From the NCBI RefSeq assembly GCF_901709675.1, contig NC_051096.1, forward strand, positions 7,779,001-7,843,000: a stretch of 64,000 nucleotides of DNA. Reading direction: 5' to 3'. The DNA is from Syngnathus acus (taxonomy: Eukaryota > Chordata > Actinopteri > Syngnathiformes > Syngnathidae). The notes under the pieces are model-generated. The model did not search any database. It was not told the origin of the DNA and saw nothing but the letters and a program-made list of their open reading frames with translations. Of this stretch, positions 42,540-53,428 are shown piece by piece. Made by a program: the position numbers and the translations under genes. Position 1 is the first letter of the stretch; each line of letters opens with the position of its first letter.

Positions 42540-42935
42540 GAATGCACGCGCGTCCGTTCCCAGCCGTACCTTGCGCGTGCGTGCAGAGCGAGCCGAGGAC
42601 GACGATCCACAGGAGACGGCGCGCAGTCATCCCTCCTTTGGTCATCCGTTGTCGTCCTCCGACACTTCCTCCTCCTCCTCCTCCTTCCATCAGACGGCGT
42701 TCCGTGCCGCTAGTGCGGGCTCCGACGCATCCTACGCGGCGAGGTGAGCGCGAGCCCTCTGAGCTCTCACCGGGCCGCATGCTGCTTCACATCCAGAACA
42801 CGAGGAAGGGAAGGGAGGAGGGAGGGGGTGCAAGGGAGGGCGGGTGAGATCGGGAAGGAGAGCGGATAGGGGGCGAGGGTGGGGAGAGGGGGATGCGCGA
42901 CTTTGCTCCTTCCTCCTACTCCTCCTCCGTCTAAC
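42540..42935 (-). promoter_or_regulatory. csmd3 CpG-rich promoter and 5' UTR region
   Basis: CpG dinucleotides are dense around exon 1: about 30 in 42541-42780 by hand count, against few in most of the window. There is no canonical TATA box in the expected orientation. Above 42780 the minus strand becomes strongly pyrimidine-rich (the plus strand is a run of GGGA/GGAG), then a small AT-rich island follows at about 42931-42962. This fits a CpG-island, TATA-less promoter typical of neuronal and developmental genes. The transcription start cannot be placed. A (CCT)n tract at 42666-42686 lies inside the possible N-terminal extension, where the minus strand reads as poly-glycine. Confidence 0.55.
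42570..42645 (-). CDS. csmd3: csmd3 exon 1: start codon and signal segment
   Basis: This is the first coding exon of csmd3. The minus-strand frame from ATG at 42645 encodes MTKGGMTARRLLWIVVLGSL followed by CTHAQ, then a single G before a CAAG/GTACGG donor at 42570/42569. That phase-1 end joins exactly to the phase-1 start of exon 2 and gives Q-G-F-I-Y-T-C-G-G, as in CSMD3. The segment has two arginines, a core of about ten hydrophobic residues and a small-residue c-region, so it looks like a signal peptide cleaved before the CUB domain. The start is uncertain: in-frame ATGs lie at 42780, 42690, 42645 and 42630, with a TGA stop at 42789-42787. The 42630 ATG has G at -3 and the 42780 ATG has A at -3; the one I chose has C at -3. 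Mammalian CSMD3 also has a polar extension before its hydrophobic segment, so use of 42780 is possible. Confidence 0.82.
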
Positions 42936-44290
42936 ATAGACTAAATAAATCCATCATATGGCGCTCGACGGCGAGAGGAGAAGTGACTTGTAAATCAGCC
43001 ATCAATGTTAAGGGAGACTTGGCGTGTCAAATCCACATTTTTACTCCTTTGGGAAGCATCCAAGCTGCCTGGATGCTTGGTATTCCCCCTCCTTCCCAAA
43101 AAAATAAATCCTTTTTTTTTTTTTCTCAGTTTTTCACCACCTCACAGCCTCTTCCACTCTTCTCTTCAAGTGCGGATGCGGGAATTGTTGCATCCTGGTC
43201 CTCGCTGAGGCGCAAAACAATCAGCCTCACTCTTTCTTGACCCCCCCCACAAAAAAAAATAGTCTTGCCGTGTTATGTTCAAGTTATGTTCCCCCAGGAT
43301 TGAAAAAACAAAGGGAAAGAAATCCCGGTGGTCTCAAAGCAGAGGAGCCGTATCCCGCTCCATCCTTCTGCCTCGTCTTCCTCCTGCGAGTGCGGCGGGC
43401 TGGTGCGAGATGCTGCCTTCAAGTGCTCCTCGGAAGCTCCCGCGTCCTAAGTCACGCGCATCAGTCGTACGCGAGTCACAGCCCGAGCGGCTCCGTGATT
43501 AAAACCGAAGTGGGAGGGGGGAAAAGGAACACCGGTGTGCGCCGTTCGAGCTGGCACACACAAACCACTCCGCTACCCTCCTCTTCCTCTGCTGCTGTTT
43601 CTGCTGGTCTCATGGAATTAAGTCAATAGAAGGAGTTGGGGAGTTGGTGGCGGCGGTGGCAGCGAATTAAGCTCCTCAGCAGCGTGCGTGGGTGGGTGGG
43701 ACTACTGGTCAGGGGATGGGCCGGGGAAGCGATGCAGCATTATAAGTATGCCAAGTCAAACGGCACAAGAAAAAGACTGAAGCAAAAAAAAGACACTATT
43801 TTCACTCACGGATGCAGCACTTCATCAGAAAAGTCAAACTACACATATTGTTAGCTATATTATATTTTATCATTGATATCTAGCAACTAGCACCAAAAAA
43901 AATAGCAGAGAATTTTGTCAAATTCTGAATGATGTGACATCAATTTTGCATTGCAACCCGTCACATCAAAAGCCATCTCCAACCATCCGTTACTCGCCGC
44001 ATGGCATGTGCCTGTCCTGCAAGGTCACAGATAGTAGTTTGGGTCTCGCCAACTACCGATTAAGGATTTCCAGAGCGGAGTCGACAGAGCCTTTCGGGTA
44101 ACAAGGTGAGTTTTAATGACGGGGATTAAAGACTGCATTATCCAGATAAATGTGCTCCTTCATGACAGGAACAAGAATTAAAATCGAGCAATTTGCTTTG
44201 TTTGTTGTTGTTTTCCTCCCTAATCTGTCACCTGCATACAAGCGGGTCTTGGTTTACAATGTTTCGAGGTTACAAGTGGCATTTGATTAA

Positions 44291-44354
44291 GGCGGAGCTT
44301 AGGAACTGCAAGAGAACATCATAAACGCAAGAGAGACTTTAAAGTCTCTCCGCC
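44291..44354. repeat. 20-bp perfect palindrome inside a wider inverted repeat
   Basis: GAGAGACTTT at 44331-44340 is followed directly by its complement AAAGTCTCTC at 44341-44350. GGCGGAG at 44291-44297 and CTCCGCC at 44348-44354 form an outer inverted pair. It may belong to an old dispersed repeat, since a preceding stretch (about 44245-44280) has a repeat-like look. Confidence 0.7.
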
Positions 44355-45086
44355 AGATGGCGCTACTTTGCACCTCATTCAAAGCCTTCAGCAAAAGGTC
44401 ACTTTTTACCGTTTTCGAAAAGGTTGCAAAGTCGGGATACTGAAACGAGCCTCCGCTGTACACGATTAAATTGCTTTCATTTTGGTACTTGGCTTTCCTC
44501 GGTTTCTCAACTACAAAGCTAAGTAGACGGATCAAACTTTAAACAGTAAATAGAACATTTGCAAGCATCAATGGTTAAACCAATCAAGTTAAGTCAATTT
44601 CTCACCCGGGTATAATCATTCAAGAGCTAAATGATGCTGCTGCGGCTGCTTTTGATTCATTCATTTATGCAGCAAGACATGCATCTTTAGTGTAATCTAT
44701 GCAGGCGGATTCAAACGAGAGCATTTCATCAAGTGATATCCAAACAGGTGTATCGACGCAAATGTGAGGGGGTTAATGGACGTTTGTGTGTTTGCCAATG
44801 TGTGTGTGCTTGGCTTCATGAAGCTCTCTCCTGCCATCTACAGGCGCACTCCCTACACCCGCTCCTGCAACAACCTTCCAAGCGGCTTCACTCTATCTCC
44901 TCGCTTTTTCATCTGCATAGTGTCTTTTCCCCCCCGTCTCGTGCCAACATGCGCACCTATGTGTTTTTGCTTTCTGAAGACTTCCAGTGGAAAGATTTCG
45001 CCGGCCGCCCTCTTCTCCCTCTAACGTGTGCTGCTTGTTGCTGCTCGGAGAAATCAATAAGCCATGTGTGAGGTTCACGTCCCAGT

Positions 45087-45195
<109 letters not shown>

Positions 45196-48103
45196 CTGGA
45201 GGGGGATTGGCAAGAAGGGAGTGCTGGGAGGTTGCAGACACCGAGCTCGGGTGAATAATATCGAATGAGACGAGGAGTGGGGAGACGGTGGGCAGAGAGA
45301 AACGAGGCAATTAAAACAAAATGAGAAGCATGAGAAGCAGCGGACGGGCGGGCGTGAGGCTTTCGGACTCGAAGGGAGAGCAAGATATAACGAGTCGGGT
45401 AAAGATGGCGGTGGATGCGTCTGCTTGGGTGCTCCAAACTTGTTTAAAGTCAAGCTGCTGACAGAAGCTGTTAGCTTGGAGAGCGCTACACCAAGTGCAT
45501 CAAATGAGTTGGAATTTATGAACTCTTCTCTCGCAACAGCCCATTTATTTGCCGCCATTAGGGTTGCAATTGCTTCAGTACCGGCGATCGGCTCGGCTTT
45601 GATACATTCCCATTCCGGTCCAACGACTCCTCGGCTTTGTAGCTGTCAAGATGGAACATTTATTTGTTATCGCCCTAAATTCCATGCCATTTGCCGTGTC
45701 TGTGAAGGGAACCCGAGGAGAAATTGAACTCTGCGGCGGGTAGAGGCTCAAGGCAGAAGGAAGAGAAGATCTGTCCCTTCACTAGTATAAAGATGTGCAC
45801 GGCAAAAGTCAAAAATCGATGACTGTTGCAATTGTTGCAACCATTAGCAAGTAGCTACCGGTGCGAGCTAGGTAAGCCTCAAGGAGCGCACCAACATTTG
45901 ATTCGGTGCATATTGAATGTTGTTTGCGTGGGACATGTAGAGAGGCAAATATTTATATTCATGTATAAAATAGGACAGAAAAAAATGAATGGACAAAAAA
46001 TGTACAAATGGTTTTCAACCCGACTTCTGATTTGCCACACGAACTTCATCTATACTCTACTAGTGGGAAAATGCTTGCCAAAAGCTTTGGTGCCATGGAG
46101 ACAAGTGAAACATGATACTCAATAAGAGGAAAGGAACACAAGCAGGAACATTTGCTGCTAGGAGGCATTGGAGCGCTGACAAAAACAAATGTGAAATGGC
46201 TACGGCGGGCGGAAGGAAGGTGTTTTCAACATGCCGCTTCTCTTGACAAGCGGCGGGTCGCCGAGACAAAGCGGGAGCGACAGTTGTTTGCTTCTTTTCA
46301 ACAGGCGTTCCAAAATTTGGCGAGGCGGGCGCGGTAGGAGAAAGAGGCCACCGATGTGTTAACGGAGAGAGATTAGAAGTCGGGTCAAGGATCGCCTTTT
46401 AAAACAAAACATTTCAGCTCTTGATAGGAAAAAAAACAAAACAAGCGAGCTCTCATCCCAACCGCTTTTGGTCCACGTGGCATAAACGAGCAGTTTGTGG
46501 GTTGCCCCGACCTCTCCGTTGACTCGCATCGAGTTATGTACACTTGGACGCAAGGCGAGACTTTGCCAGAAGAATGAGTCGGAGTGCATAAAAAAAAAAG
46601 TCGTGTTGGGCTTTTGCCAAGGTTTTCAACAAAGGCAGTCAGTCCGCTGGTTCGTAGGCCAGCTCTGCATTTAGCAAATTAATTTTAAAAAGAGTACAAA
46701 ATGGAAGGCAAGGCCAGAAAAAAAGCAGGATGTTGGCGAAGCTAATAAAATTTCAACTCATTCCTCGCCCGTGTGTCTCAACTTATTTTGTCAAACTAAA
46801 CGGATAATAAATTCATCTCGGGATTGTTTCTGAGGCTACCCAAGCGATGCAACAAAGCGTTGTGGCATTTTTAGGCAAAGTTAACAGATGAGCTAACAGA
46901 CAAGCGGGGGTTCCGTCGCTTCCTGTTTTGCAAACAGCGACAATCGCGCTCACGCTCTCCAACAAACACACACAACAAGGCAGACAGACAAGTGTTTGTT
47001 TGTCCCCAGTTGCCTGTTTACAACTGTTGTCGCTCGCGGGGAGGGTACGTCCACAGACAGATTGTTGGGGTGTGTGTGCGTGTGTCAATGCGGAGAGGCT
47101 CATTGCACAAACAGAGGCAACGTCATCGACTTTTCAGCAAGATGCCGGGGGCTACCGTTGACACACACACACACACACAAACACACGCACACAAGTTTGA
47201 GTGATGGCTTTTACACGTCGAGACGATATCACTTGCTCCGGCGTGATAAAAGATACTCAGACGCAATTTGATGAGGTGGAGGGTAGGGATGTCATTAGGC
47301 TCAATATCCTGAATGAAAAAGGGGACGATATGAGGTGCGGGAATTGAACGAGCCTTTTTCAAATCCAACGAGACCTAAAGTGTCATTCTGACGTCAAATT
47401 TCAGGATTACATTTCAGATGAAATCCTAAAGAATGTCTTGGGAACCCAGACTGCTTTTCTGCCAAATATATTTTGTCAGCGGCAGACCTCTCTGATGTCA
47501 CGGAGAAACCTTGAAGGTTGCGATAAGAAACTTGACAAATATTTGCTCTTGAAAGATTTACCACGCTTGTCTCGAAAAGCCCATCGACTGCAAAAGTTTC
47601 CTGGCCAGGATGTTGGCTTGTGTGCTAATGCTAATTGAGCGATTCAAAATGGAAGCAATGTGCTACGTGTGTTTCTCCTAATTTCCAATAAAGACGTGAC
47701 CAAATGTTAGTGCAGCCATTCTGGACTGAATTAGAATTTTCGCTCTCTCTCCTTTGGTCTGTCCCTTCCAAGCCTATTTATCGCACTTTACTTTTAAGTC
47801 CCACATATTGCCCACAGGAGTAAAGTATTTTTTTTTTTTTCCTTATCCTCTATTGCAAGAGAAGAGATAACAGTGAAAAGACTTGGAGGGGCAGACCCAG
47901 GTGGAGGCCGGGGGAGGGTGTGGGGGGGTTCTAATCTAAAGGTTCAACCACTTAATCCAGGAAATCATTTGTAGCAGTTTGTCTCCATCTCAGCCCTTTG
48001 GTAGCAGTCGGCTGTTAATCCAGCTCCAACGTACAAGCTGTCAGCCGCAAACTCATAAATAACAAGTGTTTGTGGATAGGGGAGTGGAAAGGTTGAAGCA
48101 GGG

Positions 48104-48106
<3 letters not shown>

Positions 48107-48199
<93 letters not shown>
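48107..48199. repeat. (TG)n microsatellite, 93 bp
   Basis: A pure TG run, the longest alternating purine-pyrimidine tract in the window. It creates a false Cys-Val frame. Expected to be highly length-polymorphic and able to adopt Z-DNA. Confidence 0.97.
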
Positions 48200-48202
<3 letters not shown>

Positions 48203-50029
48203 GGGTGATCTAATTTATCGCTTTCAATTTAATGAAGAAAAACAACGAGGCTACACTTGTTCAAAAATTGTCAACAGAAGAATCCTGCGCTTCGAAACTT
48301 CAACCAGAATAATCAACGTTTTGCAAAGCAGACAAAGAATGAGCATTATTGACAGCAGATTTCCCCGCGCTAAATTTAGCCGTGATGACAGAATCGCAGC
48401 CAACCTGGGAAGAGTGACCAAAGCAACTCCAATGCGCAATTCTTCGCTTCCGTGTCAGAGCGTGAGTCAGCCGGTGAGCCGATCCCCATCTCCTTTAAAA
48501 AAAATCTCGGCATATCTTGAATCATTTAATGATTGGAAGGCCGTCAGCAGTAGGCAAAGGTCAGCAGGCGATGGATTAACAAGATGCAACGCCATTTGCG
48601 GGGCACGGTCAACACGTTCCTAGCTAGCACTCCACGGGTAGTCCTCACTCAACGCTCCTCTAAGGGTCGAATTTGAGGGGAATCAAAGTGAAAATGACAG
48701 TTTAACTCGGTTGCAATTCAGCTAAAGGAGTTAAAAAGTGTCGCAGGGAGCAGAGATAGGAGCGGCAATTGCCGACAAAAAAACACCGTGCCGACCAGAA
48801 AGTGAGCCGAATACCCGATAGGCCCAGACTATTTGGGCGCCAACTCTTTGCGGTCGGGTCAAACATTGAATCTGGGAAAGGAAACAAATGTATACGATGT
48901 TACGCGCAAATCCTTTGCATCCCGTCCTGACTGAGCAAACAGCGACAGTTTGGCCTCGCCTTTCCGCTTAATCCGCCAGGTCGGAGTAACGCGACATCCA
49001 TCGCCGAATTTAAATCTTGACGGCCATAATCCAATCTGAATGGAGTAATATCCCTTTACTGTACCCAAAACATTTCCTGATAACTATGCGCATTTATAAA
49101 GAACGTGAAAGACATTTAATAATAGAAGATATGGATTACGCAGATATCCGAAACAGAGCACGTGTAGGGAGAAGCAATCAAAGCCCGAATATGTCAAGGG
49201 AGCGCTACTTAAGAAAACACACTGATGTCAAAACCCCGCTCAGTCTGAGAGAAATCTGCACGACAAAGACCAGATTTTATCTGGGCTGTTCCTTTCCTCC
49301 GGGTAGCTGTTTTTGAAGCGCTATTCTGCCACTAAGCCCTCGCAGAGAACCTCTGAACCAGCCTTGACTGACTGAACAAAGCAGTTGCCAGCACTTGAAG
49401 GGAGGGCAGGGGTTGCTACACCACAGAGGCCGACATTGAATCCCAGACTTCAAGCGGCTCTTCTGCTCAGTTGTTGGCTCGCCAGATTAGATGGGGCCGC
49501 ATGAAAGGACCGAGGCATTTTAAAACCGGACGGCCGCCCGGCATTTCTCGTGGATACATTTCGCTTTGTGACTTTGGCTCGGCTTTAAGTGGCTATTTAA
49601 CTGGGTTAGACCCGAGGTTTAGTTTCCAAGCCCACTTGGCGTGGAAATCTTTTGTTACTAGCCAGTGTTGTTCTGAGTATCAGCGCCGGAGATGCAATGA
49701 GAGTCATCGAGCGATAGAGCTGCTAACTTTTGTAAACAAATGATTTTTTTTTTTTTTGTAGCGTACCCCTTTCAGAAAGACAAATGGCCACAGAATGGTG
49801 ATTCACTTTCCAGCACAGGCAATCCCTCAAGCGGGAGGAAGTTGATTTGCCATCTGCGCCTTCCAAAATAATTTCAATTCATAGCCGAGAAATCAATTAC
49901 ATTTTTCAATTGAATGAAATCCCAAATGAACTAGCGGCAATATGAGCTGGTTCTCCAACTTAAAGTTCAGAAATGGACACAGAGGAAACGACTACAGTTG
50001 AAATAATCTCCTTAAAATTCCTGCCCAGC

Positions 50030-50092
50030 TGCAGTTGCTGATGAATATGTCATGTGACAGCTGACAGGAAATGCTGCTGTGATTGACGCCTG
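50030..50092. promoter_or_regulatory. Candidate TALE-homeodomain (MEIS/PBX) element
   Basis: TGACAG occurs at 50055-50060 and 50062-50067, overlapping a CAGCTG E-box, and TGATTGAC lies at 50080-50087. TGACAG is the MEIS/TGIF core and TGATTGAC is PBX-like. CCCAGCTGCAG precedes them. It lies 7.4 kb upstream of exon 1. Confidence 0.35.
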
Positions 50093-53000
50093 AGAAAGTG
50101 AGCAGGCTCGCCTAAACTGGAATACACGCTTGATGTTATTTTCGGTTGGCTACTGCAATGTTTTTTCTTTCCTCTAGGGACAACGTCCATTTTATCTCTG
50201 AGCTAAATTAATTGGAAGCTCTAGATTTCCCGTAGGAATGAACTTTTTTCTTTTGGTTGTCTGTATCCGTCAAGCCCAAAAGCTGTCACGGGTCTTGTTT
50301 TCCATACGCCCCGAAAAAGAAGCATAAAGGAGAGCAAAAATCTTTCCGTGTAGGTCCAATGTGGTCGGTTTCCGTCACGGCCTCCATTGATTCCCGTGGC
50401 TTTAAAGTAAGGGCTAGTGCAACCTTGACCACATTTTAACTCAAAAGATAAAACCCTGATCTGAGGATGATTAATGACCACTTCAACAAATGACAGAATG
50501 ATAAATCGAAAACCTTTAGCCTAGTCGTGTCCACAGACAAACCAATGTCGCCTAAATCGTCAACGCCTCGCTGGCAGGTAATTACAAACTGGGCCTAGCA
50601 ATAAAAAAATAATACAACGTGGGCAGTGCAATGATGGATCCAGAGTTGGTCACGCTTATTCACGCGGAGGAAAAACTCCACCGTACATGTTGAGACTAAT
50701 TAAAGACCAGGTACTTGCAGCCAAAACAAAGTTGCCGCGAATACCCACCAAGCATTCTCGATTAGAATAATGCAAAGGCAAAACAAGAAACAAAGTTACG
50801 TCACAAAATGATCCATCTCGCAGTACGCCCCATGTGTTTGGCGGAAGGGTGGTCAAGTTCTACATTTGCATTTTTCTTTTGGCTCCTGGATTGTTCTGAA
50901 TAAAACATCGCCTAGTCTGTTCTAAGGTTTGAAATGGAGCGCTATTGGCGAAAGTCATGTCTCCTGGCTGCTTGTCAACATAAACATATAAAAGATAGCA
51001 AGATAGCTGTCAGATTTTCCGCCTCATAAGATTTGCTCCAGCAACGCAAAGCTCGTCTCGGTCAGGAACTGTCAGATGCTCCTTGCATTGGGACTAGCTG
51101 TGTAGTCGTGCCGCAACTATTGCCTCTTCTCAGGATCCAAATAAAGCAGAACGGAGCAAGACCTCCTTGCTATGCGACATAAACGACTACAAATGGTGTG
51201 CTAAATCTGCCGTGTTTGTCAATTCATTACCTTCCTGCTGCTCTGACCATCGTTGGTAAGCGACAATATAATTGCATAAGATTAAGCATACATTACAAGG
51301 CGTCCATTACTCCTCAAACAGAACATTTTTCCCCCTCGCATCATAGCTCAAAGGCCATGGAGATGAGAGGAAAGCTTTTCTTTGGAACATTTTATTTCAA
51401 ACAACTCTGCTGCTCCCAATCAATGCGCATGGAATTTAAATGGCGTCATTGCTATGCAGGAAGCGGATTAGATTACATACGGCCGAAGAGTAGCGCAAGG
51501 TCCAGATGCATTTACTTTTTCTTATTTTTTCTTGTAATGGGCCATGTAGAAGTTGAAAGTGATGAGGTGCAACAAGCGGAGGTGGCGAATTGCCACCCTG
51601 CGCGGACAGGAATTCCGAGAGGCAATCGGAGTTGCTGATTGCACACATTTCTAATGGCTTCTGTGGCACAATGGCTCTGACTTTTCATCTTGGAGTGCAA
51701 CAAGCCATAAAGAGGATGAAATATGTACACGAGGCGCGCAAATCGCTCGTTCGTGAACTAACAGAGGCCGCCCGCCGGCCGCTCATTGCTTTACCTAAAA
51801 GCGCTGCCCGGTGGTAAATGTCGATCGTACACGATGACGCTCAATTCTGCGAGAGCAAACTCCAATGCCGAAATAAAATATACTCGTTTTTGGCTCGGTG
51901 GGTCTAGCGTCATTTACTTGGTCTCCTGCTAATGTCCGACTTTCTTAATAGTCACCTTTTGTTCTCCTTATCTTCTCAGCCGTTTGAGTCATCCTTCCTG
52001 CCATGCGGCTGACGATTCAAACTGTCCGTTTTCTGTTTCGGTGCAAGTGAGACGGAACGATGCTATATTCATTGAAGCCCCTGACAATACAATTGATTCA
52101 GACAAATTCTACCAGATTCCAACTGTTCACGCCTCATTATTCTCACGATCGACAGTGATAATTTGAGCCATTAAAAAGCCCTTAGATGTATTCCACTCAC
52201 TTTCTAATGTAGCGACGGCGTTCGCCTAGCCAATTAACCCCCCATTAGGCGGCTCGGCTTCAAATAAAGTGCTCGATACAAATAAAGAAAATAATTTCAG
52301 GCTGTTGCTGGAGGACATTTTTGTCTTGGTGATGGACAGCACAAAGACTCCGTTTTACACAATTGTCTTCAACGGGTATCTTTAAAAAACCGATACAAAA
52401 TAATCTTCATTGATGAGTGGCAGAGATGTTTCATTAAATTTCAACAAAAGTTAGCCAAAATCATGCCTGTTAGGTTCATTGAAAATGATTTCCCAGACAT
52501 TTTGAGAGTTGACTATTGAACTGAAATCTGTTGCTAACCAAAACAGCAGCACGTAACTTGAATTGAAGGGTGGTGATTCAGAAGATGGACCAATCTATCA
52601 ACAACTTGTTTACCGTACAGTCACGCTACACTCAAAGAATTTTCCTCCACAAATGCCCAATTTTGACAGAAATTTGAAAATGGTGACTGAACTCATCAAG
52701 GACATCATTGCGCTTTCATCGGCACCTTATCTTCTCTCGCCTCGCTGTTTGACACACAAAGTGAGTGCGTTGGAAACGAAGAACATGCCTTGTGAGTCTT
52801 GCTGCAAAGAGAAAGGCGCCGGGAGGGAGGGGAATTCAATGGAATGGATTCTTATTGGTTTCACACTGCCGACATGCGACATCCTCAAAGTAAGCCGCTC
52901 CCAGCTGAGAGCAATTTCAGCTCTCTGAGAAGGGGCAGACTTATCGCAAACGTTTTTTTTTTCCTTACATATGTGTGTGTGTGCAAACTGGATTACCATT

Positions 53001-53403
53001 TTTGGGGGGGATTAAAAAATTGAAGGGTAAACTTGTAAAGGAGACAGCAGGTAAAGGGACAAGACAAACGGTTTAAAGGCAGTCACTGTTGTGTTTTAAG
53101 GAAAGGCGTGACGTCCCAAGACGTTGACGTGTGCAATGGTGTTCTATCGCGTCCTTGCAGTCCCTTCCTTCCTTCCCTCCTTGTCCAAGCGCTCAGTCTG
53201 CAGCAGGGCTGGCAGCGTCAAAGTGGCGCCCGGACTCTGAAATTTGGACTGAGCCCGGGCTTTGCTGGCAGCGCTAGAGCAAAGAGCGTTAGTCAAACTC
53301 TCGGCTGTGCCGAGCGATGTCCTTCAGCCGCTCTTTTGGTGACAGCGCTGTCAACCTGTCGCCAGGCTGTAACTCCTGGCCATGGCCTCCTCCTGCAGCT
53401 ACA

Positions 53404-53428
53404 TCAGCAGCAGCGGCGGCGGCGGCGT
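53404..53428. repeat. (AGC)n/(GGC)n trinucleotide repeat
   Basis: AGC units followed by GGC units. It sits inside overlapping chance frames; I found no splice structure supporting coding use. Confidence 0.85.

Noticed and set aside
44240-44285. GGTCTTGGTTTACAATGTTT block that looks repeat-derived
   Set aside because: I could not match it to a repeat family with confidence, so it is mentioned only with the adjacent palindrome.
47330-47362. Sequence like a tRNA 3' arm (TTCAATTCCCGCACC on the minus strand)
   Set aside because: Only the T-arm resemblance is present; acceptor and anticodon arms do not fold.
48066-48623. 185-codon plus-strand frame
   Set aside because: It begins by reading through the TG microsatellite as Cys-Val; the rest shows no family features.
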